From the NCBI GenBank assembly GCA_032622095.1, contig CP136063.1:220119982-220183981 (forward strand): a DNA stretch of 64,000 bases, written 5' to 3'. Shown here one piece after another: positions 54,894 to 64,000 of this stretch (within the stretch, counting starts at the first letter, position 1; each line of letters opens with the position of its first letter). This stretch comes from Siphonodentalium dalli. Lineage: Eukaryota > Mollusca > Scaphopoda > Gadilida > Siphonodentaliidae. Below the pieces are notes generated by a model. That model was not told the origin of the DNA. It saw only the letters and a program-made list of their open reading frames with translations, and searched no databases. A program made the translations under genes and the position numbers.

Positions 54894-55171
54894 TTTGGCG
54901 ACTACACACTAAGTAATCAGATCGTTAATTGATTAAACCTGCATCATGTACATTTTGTCTACTCCGAAATTGCCTCGTAATTATATTTAAATATAGGAAA
55001 AGAGTGGAGACATGGTTCAAATATGCGATTGATTTGTGCAGATTAACATTAGATCTGTCGTTACATGCAGAATTCTTTAACAAAATGTGGGTTTTTTGTC
55101 GATAAATATTGAGTTTGAAATCAACGGGGTCTATTTTTCTCATGAACTGAACTGAATACCATGAGCAAATC

Positions 55172-55762
55172 ACATTTTTATACGACCTTTTGAAAAATTA
55201 GTACCTTTTAAGTAATCAGTCTGTCCGTCTGTCTAGCCGTCTGACTTTCTAGCCATCCGTCTGTCTAGCTGTTCGTCCATCTAGCCATCCGTCTGTCCAT
55301 TAACATTTTTGGTTTCCGGTCGATAACTCCAGTTTGGATTATTTGATCTGAACCAATGTTGGTATGTTTATTTCCCAGCTAAAAATACATGACAATATCG
55401 AATATGGGTTCCGTCCAATTATTCTTACATGAGATACAGCCCTTTTACAACTTACAATTTGACCTTGTGTTAACATTTTTGGTTTCAGACTGATAACTCC
55501 AGTTCTGATTATTTTATCTGAACCAAAGTTGGTATGTGTGTTTCCCAGTTAAAACTAAAGGCCAAGTTCGAATATATGTTCTGTCATTATTTTCACATGA
55601 GTTACGGCCATTTTTCGACTTAGAATGTGACCGCATTTTGGCATTGAAATTAGGGGTATATCAGATATTCTTTGTAAGCTCAAGTTATTATTTTATTTTG
55701 CGGTACCGGTAGTACAATTCGAAAGGGCGTATTTTTCCACGACCTAGCGATGCTCTTGTTAT
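55172..55762 (+). repeat. Family D repeat, two-unit copy
   Basis: Head TTTTTATACGACCTTTTGAA with CTGTCCGTCTGTCTAGCCGT, two units with GATAACTCCAGTTTGGATTA and GATAACTCCAGTTCTGATTA, TTCGACTTAGAATGTGACC, and tail GAAAGGGCGTATTTTTCC with AGCGATGCTCTTGTT. The inverted ends TATACG/CGTAT are kept as in the copy at 10164. Confidence 0.6.
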
Positions 55763-55833
55763 TGTTTTTCAACCAAATAGTTAAATTGCTGTCGCCTTGC
55801 CTACATGTATATTAAATGTCACATGAACCATAA

Positions 55834-56393
55834 CAAGCCTGAGTTTAGTGTGCCTGTCATTTGCAGAATGAGGTCCCCAGAGGGTGAATTTAGTGACGCT
55901 GTCTTGCATAGCGGGCTAGCATCACCAAATTCATCCTCTGGGAACCTCATTCTGCTTAAGCCTCATCTTCTGGGAAGTATCTATAGTCTCAAATTCACAT
56001 TGTTTTTAGTTACATTTTCCCTTCTGGCAGAAGATAAAATGCATAATCGAGGTGACTAATGGGTGAACATCACAAACTTCAACTGCGGATCTTCAATCTG
56101 ATTCTACAGTAGTGCCCTAAATAATCGACTCCTTAACCACAGCAGTGAGAGCATTCCGATGAATGGCAACAAGCCATATATCTGACTAAATCCTGAAAGA
56201 TTACCCTTAATTCTGCTGTGGTTAAGAAGTCAATTATTTAGGGAATTACTGTAGGTCTCCCATAGCCGTTGAGGCCAAAGCATAATGAGGTCCCCAGAGG
56301 GTGAATTTGGTGATGCTAGCCTGCTGTGTGGGATAGCGTCACTAAATTAACCCTCTGGGGACCTCATTTTGCAAATGTCAGACACATTTACCC
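55834..56393. mobile_element. Family B MITE with nested family C
   Basis: CAAGCCTGAGTTTAGTGTGC at the left, both end hairpins, interior with TAGTTACATTTTCCCTTCTG, and right tip GCAAATGTCAGACACATTTA. A family C copy (56105-56253) interrupts GATTCTA|GGTCTCCCATAGC. A second B fragment starts immediately at 56394. Confidence 0.6.
56105..56253. mobile_element. Family C palindromic MITE, copy 10, left arm deleted
   Basis: TA-flanked CAGTAGTGCCCTAAATAATC; after CCACAGCAG it jumps to TGAGAGCATTCCGATGAATG, so about 70 bp of the left arm is gone while the right arm is complete to GGGAATTACTG. Confidence 0.65.
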
Positions 56394-56545
56394 AAGCCTG
56401 AGTTTAGTGTGCCTGTCATTTGTCCCCAGATGGTAAATTTAGTAATGTTAAGACTAGAAGATTACGACGACTTACTACATGTATATTAAATGTGCCATGA
56501 ACCCTAATAGTATTGTTAAGACTAGAAGATTAGGATGACTTACTA
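56394..56545. mobile_element. Family B fragment plus short direct repeat
   Basis: AAGCCTGAGTTTAGTGTGCC then TTTGTCCCCAGATGGTAAAT, truncated after TAGTAATG. GTTAAGACTAGAAGATTA with ACTTACTA follows twice (56448, 56514). CTACATGTATATTAAATGT with ATGAACC also occurs before the upstream B element (55801) and here (56477). Confidence 0.5.
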
Positions 56546-56743
56546 AGGGAAGAAAATAAAATGAAGTTTTGGAATTCTTGAATATATGTACGCTAATCTC
56601 TTTTAGGTTTCACAAACGCCAGTGGTTACTGAGGTTTTCCCATTAACATGATGAAAACCCATTACCAACATCCTGAGAAATAATTCACGTTTAATGGACA
56701 AACAGAAGCAAGATGAACACGGCTTTAGTAAATATCAAACCGA

Positions 56744-57241
56744 ATTCCTGTTCCTCATGACTCGCTTACATCTTTGTTTGAGCTGTCAACACCATCACTA
56801 AATTCTTCATCTTGTCGCTTCATTTTCTCCAATTTTGTAAATGTGGAGCATGATGCACATGGGTTCTGTCAACCTCTGTGATTCACTTCAAGGAATGTGT
56901 TGATTTACCTTTACTAATGAAGTTTCTTGAAAACTGCTTCATTAAATACTAATTGACGAGTAGATACTTTTGTTCCCTTAGGAAATGTTCAGACAATAAG
57001 TTGTTGAACTTATTATCTGAACATTTCCCAACCATGAATATGAATGGTTCTACACTTTTAATATATGTTTGCCTGTCATTTATTTTCCTGAACACCCCTC
57101 CAGATTAACAATAGATGATTCCAATGTATACTTTTGTAAGTGAGTGGGAGAATCCATTTAGTAAAGAAGGGGTTAAAACAATTAAAGAAGTTCTATCTCT
57201 TCCTGGCAACACTTCCAGTAACAACAACAACAACAAAATTC
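56744..57241. repeat. Tandem duplication, unit 1 (insertion-free)
   Basis: Begins TTCCTGTTCCTCATGACTCG and ends near AACAACAACAACAAAATTCC. It includes a family E right part (to GGGGTTAAAACA at about 57170). The sequences GATTCACTTCAAGG and GATTTACCTTTACTAATG are uninterrupted here and interrupted by MITEs in unit 2. Confidence 0.7.
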
Positions 57242-57348
57242 CAGTTCCTCATGACTTATTACATCTTTGTTTGATCTGTCAACACCAACGGCAAATTCTT
57301 CATCTTGTCGCATCATTTTCTCCAATTTTGTGACAGTGGAGTGTGATT

Positions 57349-57565
57349 TACAGTAATGCCCTAAATAATCGACTCTTTAACAACAGCAGAATTATGGGTA
57401 ACTTTTCAGGATTTAGTCGGAAATATGGCTTGTTGCCATTCATCGGAAAGCTCTCAGTGAGAGCTTTCCGATGAATGGCAACAAGCCATATTTCCGACTA
57501 AATCCTGAAAAGTTACTCATAATTCTGCTGTGGTTAAGGAGTCGATTAATTAGGGCATTACTGTA
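57349..57565. mobile_element. Family C palindromic MITE, copy 11
   Basis: TA-flanked full-length 213-bp palindrome, centre GCTCTCAGTGAGAGC. Inserted in unit 2 of the tandem duplication at GATT-TA-CTTCAAGG. Confidence 0.75.
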
Positions 57566-57589
57566 CTTCAAGGAATGTATTGATTTACC

Positions 57590-57841
57590 TTAACCCTTTC
57601 ATGACGGGAGCTGCACTGGTGCAGCATTAAAGATCATGTGCCAGTGCATTTTCTTATATATGCGAGTCTTCCATAGGGACCCTTACATATATAAAAGAAT
57701 GCACTGGCTTACAAGGCCAAGGTAAATATTGTTAAGCCAATATATTCTCTTATATATGTGAGGAAACTCGCATATATAAGAGAATGCATTGGCACAGGGT
57801 TTTCTAAAAATTTCAGGCAGCTCCAGTCATTGAAGGGTTAA
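57590..57841. mobile_element. Family A-prime piggyBac-like MITE
   Basis: TTAACCCTTTCATGACGGGA ... CTCCAGTCATTGAAGGGTTAA. Both hairpins are present; the second has lost most of its CCCTATGGGAG centre. Inserted at a TTAA that matches CTTTACTAATG in unit 1. Confidence 0.75.
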
Positions 57842-58305
57842 CTAATGCAGTTTCTTTAAAACTGCTTCACTATAAACTCATTGACGAGTAGTTGCCTCAG
57901 GTTCAGATAATAAGTTCATTATCGGTTGTTGAACTTATTATCTGAACATGTACAGACAATAAATAGAAATGGTTCTGTACTTGTAATTTCTGTTTGTCAG
58001 TCTGTCGTCTGCTTATATTTTCTGAACAATTAACAATAGAATTAACAGATTAACAATAGACCATTCCATTGTATACTTCATTAACTGAGTGGGAGAATCC
58101 ATTTAATAAAGAAGGGGTTAAAACAAATTAAAGGCTCTATCTCTTCCTGGCAGCACTTCCAATAACAACAACAACAAAATTCCACATAAGTCCATGTGCG
58201 TTTAGACTTTTGTGTTGTTAAAATAATCGAAGAACCAAATCACATCGTTCTGTAATATAGTTCTTCTTAGCAGTGATGTTTTTACAGACTATTTCTCCGT
58301 GTTCG

Positions 58306-58735
58306 TCTTTAATAGCAGTGATGTTTTTACAGACTTCAATTTTTTTGCACATTTATCCACTGTGAGTGCCTTGGGCACCTTTAATGGTGATGTTTTTACA
58401 GACTTCAATTTTTTTGCACATTTATCCACTGTGAGTGCCTTGGGCACCTTTAATGGTGATGTTTTTACAGACTTATTTTTTTGCACATTTATCCACTGTG
58501 AGCGCCTTGGGTACCTTTAATGGTGATGTTTTTACAGACTTTTATGTTATTTTTTTGCACATTTATCCACTGTGAGCGCCTTGGGCACCTTTAATGGTGA
58601 TGTTTTTACAGCCTTATTTTTTTGCACATTTATCCACTGTGAGCGCCTTGGGTACCTTTAATGGTGATGTTTTTACAGACTTTTTTTTGTGTGCACATTT
58701 ATCCACTGTGAGTGCCTTGGGTTTTTATTTAATAT
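58306..58735. repeat. About 69-bp minisatellite, 6 units
   Basis: Units GGTGATGTTTTTACAGACTT, TTTTTTTGCACATTTATCCA, CTGTGAGTGCCTTGGGCACC. Indels sit in the T-rich part, so unit length varies by a few bases. Confidence 0.8.
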
Positions 58736-58805
58736 TTCAATTAAATTTACAGTAATTCAATGTTTGTTTGGAATATTGTTTGCTTTCATTTCAGGCGGTA
58801 CCTGA

Positions 58806-58968
58806 AAGAATAACTCAATGTCTAGATACTGAACTTAAAGAATAACACCATGTCTAGATACTGAACTTAAAGAATAAAGCCATGTCTAGATACTGAACTT
58901 AAAGAATAAAGCCATGTCTAGATTCTGAACTTAAAGAATAAAGCCATGTCTAGATACTGAACTTAAAG
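58806..58968. repeat. 32-bp minisatellite, 5 units
   Basis: CTGAACTTAAAGAATAAAGC then CATGTCTAGATA, nearly identical units. Confidence 0.85.
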
Positions 58969-59204
58969 CTAGTAAAATTCAGTTACATGTAAGTACCATA
59001 TTAAATCAGTTTATACACAGTCTTGATAGCTGGCCAACATCTTGCTTTTATATTTATTTTATTAAGGTCGTCACTCCTGCACACCACATACTTATTTGAC
59101 TCTTCTATGTGACATACGGTACGGTAATATAGTTAAAGACTGAGTTTAAAATAATGCTCCTTGCTCAACGTGTTGTAACTAATATTAATTATGCTGTGAA
59201 TACA

Positions 59205-59733
59205 TTTGAGTAGTACCCTCAGGAAATGTTCAGATAACAAGTTCAATAAATAGGCCGTTTGTTTAAATGGACATGGCTCATATCAAGTTTCCAAATTTTG
59301 TCCATGTAATTTGATAGGAGGTATAATATAGGTTGACAAATACACAAAATATTGACATACCGGCTTCATATGTTCTGATACATACTTACCATGGTCACAA
59401 CCATTTTCCAGCTGTTTTAAATTTTTCGCTCAGAAGTGAAAATAACCCTGTATATTTCTGCCATATCATGAATGGACTAACACGGAACGCTCTTTTCTGT
59501 TCCATGTCGTGCAAATGGCTGTTTTTGTTTGGGACCCACACATCAAACATGATCAAAGTTTTGATGTCTTCAATGCGTCTTTCTGGGACATATAGTTCTC
59601 GTAGAAAGTTAGTTCAAGTATTTATCAACATATTTTGATACCGGGAAAAATTAAAAAGGCAATGAATAGTAGATCATCCCAGAAGTTTACTGTCATTACT
59701 GATGGAAGAATCCATTTATTAAAGAAAGGGTTA
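59205..59733. mobile_element. Family E fragments
   Basis: GGAAATGTTCAGATAACAAG near 59222 and GGAAGAATCCATTTATTAAA with GAAAGGGTTAA at 59700-59733 are family E interior and right-end blocks. The intervening 430 bp is not E-like, so this is either a disrupted copy or two pieces. Confidence 0.4.
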
Positions 59734-59794
59734 AATCATTAAGTTGTGTGCCATGGGTGTCATTGTGAGTGATATGTATAGGTTTATCTAGAAA

Positions 59795-60010
59795 TACAGT
59801 AAAGCCCTAATTAATCGACTCCTTAACCACAGCAGAATTATGGGTAACTTTTCAGGATTTAGTTGGAAATATGGCTTGTTGCCATTAATCGGAAAGCTCT
59901 CCCCGAGAGCTGTCCGATGAATGGCAACAAGCCATATTTCGACTAAATCCTGAAAAGTTACCCATAATTCTGCTGTGGTTAAGGAGTCGATTACATAGGG
60001 TATTACTGTA
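59795..60010. mobile_element. Family C palindromic MITE, copy 12
   Basis: TA-flanked CAGTAAAGCCCTAATTAATC ... GGGTATTACTG, 212 bp, centre GCTCTCCCCGAGAGC. Only 4 bp separate it from the TSD of the next element. Confidence 0.7.
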
Positions 60011-60014
60011 GCAG

Positions 60015-60442
60015 GTGTGATGGGTAGATCATGCCATGCATCTCTACTCTGGCTAACGCTCGTAGAGATCATATTCCACCAGTACAAAACCTTGGAACTT
60101 TTTGAAGTTTTGACATGGAACCTTATAAAGTTGAAAACATAACACACGGAATATATTTCTTAGTTATTATCTCTTCCTTAATAATGAACTTCACTGTATG
60201 TGAAGGTCCCAAATCAAAATTTCATGATTTAAGTATTTGTTTTACGTCGCTTGCAATTATGGAATTTTTCCTGGGTAATTAATTCAATGTTTTTTTCGAT
60301 ATCGGCTCACCGTCGTTATTTTTCAACTTTATAAGGTTCCCTGTCATAACTTCAAAAAGTTCCAAGGTTTTGTTCTGGTGGAATATGATCTCTATGGGCG
60401 TTTGCCATAGTAGACATTCATGGCATGATCTAGTGTGATGGG
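60015..60442. mobile_element. Mutator-like MITE with 10-bp TSD
   Basis: GTGTGATGGG is repeated exactly at 60015-60024 and 60433-60442. The element (408 bp) starts TAGATCATGCCATG and ends CATGGCATGATCTA. Arms of about 115 bp share AGAGATCATATTCCACCAG, AAACCTTGGAACTTTTTGAA and CCTTATAAAGTTGAAAA. Long inverted repeats with a 9-10-bp duplication are characteristic of Mutator/MULE elements. No transposase. Confidence 0.7.
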
Positions 60443-61501
60443 AAGATATCAGTGAATACTTATGATCTAAACTGATCAATTCATTGCACATGTATTTGAT
60501 CGAGTCAGGTTCAGGGATTTTCGTATAGGGCCATTTTTTTCATTTCTGATCCTACCACTTTTCAGAGTAGGACTGCAATTCCTTGGTGGTCAAAATGCAG
60601 AATCGTTGTCATGTAGTTGCGAAAATTTGGAAGCATACAATAATTGGAAATCATATGTGTAAAGGAAAGGCTAATTAGTAAACTAAGAATTATATGCATC
60701 ATAAAAAGAATATCACTCTGTAGAACCATATTGTTCTGTGAAAGATGATGCCATCTTTTAAAAAAATATTAAAATATATATAATATTCTGTAATAGAGAA
60801 TATGTGCAGTTTAAAACCTCGTCATTTAAATTTATCAGGATTTACATACACTAGACATGCCGGTCCTGTTACACTGGTACATGTATGTGTGTACACTGTA
60901 GTTAATTACAACTAAGGTTTATGTACATGAGACATGTACTATGTTTATAATTAATTACAACAGTTCACTTTCATCAAACCTTTTCTTTCTTTATAGCCCA
61001 CATACTCCCTGTGTAGATTATGGGAGACTTGATTAGATACCTGATAACACTTTTATAAAATAAAGCCAGGTGATTGTGGTATATAGTAGGCCAACTAATT
61101 TTTTTCACCTGACTGGTTAATTACAGGTGTATCAGTATCGGTGCTGATCGAATGGCTTGCCAATATCACGCTAAGATCAGTTTACTTTATTATAAGGGAA
61201 TACGCCCTACGCCACCCTATGTTTGATATAAACCACAGAGTGGGAACTCTTAATGTACTTCTTGAGTTACTGGCAGATTATAAGCAACAAGTGTTATTTT
61301 GCTGATGCTTGTTACTTGAAATAACAGTTGTTTAAGTCTGTGTTGTATGTTATTGTATCATCTGTTGTTCTTCATAATACTATTTGTTTTTCCTCATCCG
61401 ATTGACGTTTGATGGTTTTATTGATGTTTGATGTTATTATCATCAGTTCTCGCTAACTGACTCGAAGGTAAGACCTCACACTGATAGAAGGGAGTTAGTT
61501 A
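60443..61501. other. Intergenic, nothing recognised
   Basis: AT-rich with no gene, hairpin or terminus that I can support. Confidence 0.4.
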
Positions 61502-61901
61502 TTAACCCTTTACCCAACAGAAGAGCCCTGTGCCAATGCATTCTCTTATATATGCGAGTCGACCATAGGTCGCCTCGCATATATAAGAGAATGCATTGGC
61601 TTAACACATTAAAAATTATAAAATTGTTAAAGAATGTAAGAAAAAATGGTAAAAAGTGTTAAAAAAAGATTTTTTTTAGGCCAATGCATTCTCTTATATA
61701 TGCGAGGCGACCTATGGTCGACTCGCATATATAAGAGAATGCATTGGCACAGGGTATAACTGTAACTATCACAATGTGGTCAAGGAGCCGGTTCCAATGA
61801 TATCCATATTTGTATGGTTCTATTGAGACAGACCGAAGATATTTTAGGCTGTTGAAGCTTTATTTGGCCGGTTTTGGCCGGTTTGTTGGGTAAAGGGTTA
61901 A
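61502..61901. mobile_element. Family A piggyBac-like MITE, copy 5
   Basis: TTAACCCTTTACCCAACAGA ... GTTGGGTAAAGGGTTAA, 400 bp, colinear with copy 1 in the same orientation with few differences. Both hairpins intact. Confidence 0.75.
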
Positions 61902-62605
61902 GAGTGAAATCTCACTTTGAACTCCACTGAGATATGTTAGTTTATTTTAATATATGGTAGCTGTGGTAATGTATAATCCACATGCATTGTTTTGTTAAAG
62001 GTACTCCATCTGATCAGACGGTCCTGTATCATCAAGCTACAACAACAACATTTCTTCAGAATACGCTTTTGTTATCAGAATTGATTAATTACAACAAAAT
62101 ATTTCTAACCGCTATCATCTATGGTTTAAATTTCCCAAAACGTTTTATTTATCAACATGTTATTTAACGAAATATGGCCTTATTATCACAAAATTTGGCC
62201 GTATTACCTCTTGATTTTAGAGTTATCCATCTTCATTCGCAATTTTGTCCGAGAAACTCTGAGATTTGATGGGTGGGTTCCTCGTCTCAAATCAAATATT
62301 TTTCAATTCCGAAGCCAAAGAAATAGTCATTTGGGAGCGTTAATTCGGATTATGCATCTTTAATACTATTATTATCTTTTTTGTCCATAGAAAATGACTG
62401 TTTTCACTTTCTTAGTGATTTTATCAATTCATTAGCTTCTCACAAAACTGATTATGACCAATTACAATGGATTCGATTAATTAATTAATATTCGTGGTTA
62501 ATTATTCAAATTTGGTAAAATTAAGTTAAGAACTTGTTTGTTTACAATCCCAAAATAAAATTTCATGTGTCTCAAAAGTTTTCATTTCTTCTGATGAGAA
62601 TGAAT
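61902..62605. other. Intergenic, nothing recognised
   Basis: Short chance frames only. A small direct repeat GGCCTTATTATCACAAAATT and TGGCCGTATTACC is visible near 62174. Confidence 0.35.
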
Positions 62606-62609
62606 TTTA

Positions 62610-62795
62610 TTGTTTAGCTTGTAAATCGTTTTATACATTAGTTTGTAAACAGTTTTATACATCAGTTTGTAAACAGTTTTATACATCAGTTTGTAAATAG
62701 TTTTATACATCAGTTTGTAAACAGTTTTATACATCAGTTTGTAAATAGTTTTATACATTAGTTTGTAAATGGTTTTATGTGTTAGTTTGTACATA
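62610..62795. repeat. 24-bp minisatellite, about 7 units
   Basis: GTTTGTAAACAGTTTTATAC then ATCA, alternating with AAATAG variants so that a 48-bp period is partly visible. The reverse-strand frame through it only reflects the repeat. Confidence 0.8.
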
Positions 62796-63103
62796 TACTC
62801 ATATTTTCTAAATTAGAAGTTTCCAACTCGATCTGTTCCCACTTTAGCCACTTAGCCCTGACATAGCAGTCTTTTTATTGCAATTTAGATTTAGATTTAG
62901 ATTTAGTCCCCCATCAGTTTTGTTCATGTGATTCCAGGTAACCCAATGTAACTTTCTAATTGCACCTCCTGATCATGAATTTCATATTTCAGTAATATTC
63001 TGTTCTCTGAACTTCTCTCATTGTGAAGAATTTTCATTTTAATACTAGAAAGCAATGAACATGCCCTGCCCCTTCAAGGGAAATTTCTGTCAAAGTCAGT
63101 ATT

Positions 63104-63366
63104 TTAACCCTTTCATGGCGGGAGCTGCAATTGTGCAGCATTATATACCCTGTGCCAGTGCATTCTCTTATATATGCGAGTCTCCCATAGGGAGCCTCAC
63201 ATATATAAGATAATGCACTGGCTTACAAGATCAAGGTAAATATAGTTAGGCCAATGTATATGTTATATATGCTGGGCTCCCTATGGGAGACTCGCATATA
63301 AAAGAGAATGCATTGGCACAGGGTTTTAGCATACATTTCAGGAAGCTCCAGTAATGGAAGCATTAA
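63104..63366. mobile_element. Family A-prime piggyBac-like MITE
   Basis: TTAACCCTTTCATGGCGGGA ... GCTCCAGTAATGGAAGCATTAA. The right terminus has mutated from AAGGGTTAA to AAGCATTAA; both hairpins are recognisable, the second damaged (TATATGTTATATATGCTGGG). Confidence 0.65.
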
Positions 63367-63406
63367 CTGTAAGCTTTTAACATATCAAACTGTTCTTAGA
63401 TCTGCC

Positions 63407-63769
63407 TAAGGCCAAAGAAAATTAAATATCTGGTTTGGGTTACAAGCCGAAAAAAAATAGGGTCGGTATGTTGGCTTGAAATTTAATTTTTTTTAATTCA
63501 TTTTTTTATTTTGACATAGTCTTATGACTTTTCATATGCGTACTTTACTCTGCAAGATTGACATAAAACTAATTTTGATTTTTTTTTGTATAAATTTTAA
63601 TATTACACAATACCTTTACTAAGAAATCAACCTATTCTGAGATCCTGAAATGTGTTTTTTGTGTTTTATGAAATTTTTTGAAAACCATGAAAAAAAATTC
63701 AGGGTAGAGGGTTTAAAATAGGGTCCGGTAGGGAAACCCAAACCACAAATATTTTTTTCTTTGGCCTGA
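63407..63769. mobile_element. PIF/Harbinger-like MITE, 357 bp
   Basis: GGCCAAAGAAAATTAAATAT, CTGGTTTGGGTT at the left and AACCCAAACCAC, TTTTTTTCTTTGGCC at the right. Flanks TAA and TGA (one change from a TAA duplication). The ends match the GGCCAAAGAAAAA terminus at 33378. Confidence 0.65.
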
Positions 63770-64000
63770 TGGGTTACACTGTTTTATGATTCATCTACCC
63801 ATTGGCACTGAAAGAATTAAGCCCCTGTAAACCCAATAATATCATAATGAAATTAAAATCAATGGTTCTAAATTATTTACTTTGGTCCATGTTAAGTGTT
63901 GGTCTACTAGTATTTGTGTGAATTGATTTGTTGGTGTGTTCACATCAGCAAATATCTCACAGAAATCAATGATCCGAGCACTTTGTACATATTTCCTGGT

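Larger units (their letters stand above)
57242..58184. repeat. Tandem duplication, unit 2 (carries two MITEs)
   Basis: Begins AGTTCCTCATGACTTATTAC and ends AACAACAACAACAAAATTCC. Removing the family C (57351-57563) and A-prime (57590-57841) insertions leaves about 470 bp, against about 498 for unit 1. Shared blocks include CTTCATCTTGTCGC, ATTTTCTCCAATTTTGT, AAACTGCTTCA and TCTCTTCCTGGCA. Confidence 0.7.

Noticed and set aside
58289-58486. Lys/Ser/Val repeat protein on the reverse strand
   Set aside because: Translation of the 69-bp minisatellite; the frame is broken in neighbouring units.
2808-60008. Repeated short proteins with NHSRIMGNFSGFSRKYGLLPFIGKLS-like sequence (shortened: GNFSGFSRKYGL)
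   Set aside because: These are translations of the family C palindrome, which stays open in several copies by chance; the frame is not preserved between copies.
62582-62794. MYKTIYKL repeat protein
   Set aside because: Translation of a 24-bp minisatellite whose length happens to be divisible by three.
1-64000. Bacterial-type operon, defence or prophage system
   Set aside because: No dense gene arrangement, ribosome-binding sites or recognisable bacterial proteins anywhere; all mobile DNA is of eukaryotic type.

Overview
This window looks like intergenic, repeat-dominated DNA from a metazoan nuclear genome, most likely a bivalve mollusc. The evidence is an AT-rich, intron/intergenic-like composition, no bacterial-type gene packing, many palindromic miniature transposons (MITEs), a 5 kb non-LTR retrotransposon, and multi-unit repeats with a GTCCG-rich head and a 'GGAGTTATGCCCCTT' core of the kind common in bivalve genomes (that last comparison is from memory, not a search). 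I could not recognise any host protein-coding gene, rRNA or intact tRNA. Most short open frames are translations of MITE hairpins or minisatellites.

I sorted the repeats by termini and target-site duplications (TSDs). Family A (TTAA-CCCTTTACCCAACA), family A-prime (TTAA-CCCTTTCATGACGGGAGC) and family E (TTAA-CCCTTTCTATACTAAA) have piggyBac-type TTAA sites. Family B (CAAGCCTGAGTTTAG ends, one copy with an 8-bp TSD) is hAT-like. Family C (TA-CAGTAATGCCC, about 213 bp near-perfect palindromes, 12 copies) is mariner/pogo-like. A GGCC-ended, TTA/TAA-flanked family is PIF/Harbinger-like. One 408-bp element with a 10-bp TSD is Mutator-like. Family D is the multi-unit GTCCG-headed repeat.

Layout: 1-9 kb holds families A, A-prime, B and C plus a 68-bp tandem array. 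9-11 kb holds a 297-bp loopless palindrome and a five-unit family D element. 13-20 kb is a MITE field. 19.9-22.3 kb is a composite with a GTGATA duplication, containing two different arrays. 24.3-26.4 kb is an element whose terminal inverted repeats are built from tandem repeats, with an 8-bp TSD. 26.8-28.2 kb is another inverted-repeat element. 30.9-33.4 kb is a Harbinger-like element with two others inside it, and its empty site is present at 38.5 kb. 36-41 kb holds unassigned coding-like frames and a broken reverse transcriptase. 41.4-42.9 kb is a second, larger 68-bp array with higher-order structure. 47.3-52.3 kb is the retrotransposon, inserted into a family B MITE. 56.7-58.2 kb is a tandem duplication whose second copy alone carries two MITEs. 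58-64 kb is minisatellites and further MITEs.

The only long open frame is the retrotransposon endonuclease/reverse transcriptase (1135 codons from its first ATG). It probably carries at least a frameshift before that ATG and an upstream stop, and most of its ORF1 is missing. I found no multi-gene system. The window's value is as a readable record of nested insertions, with several empty/filled site pairs and two arrays that seem to have grown from a transposon end.
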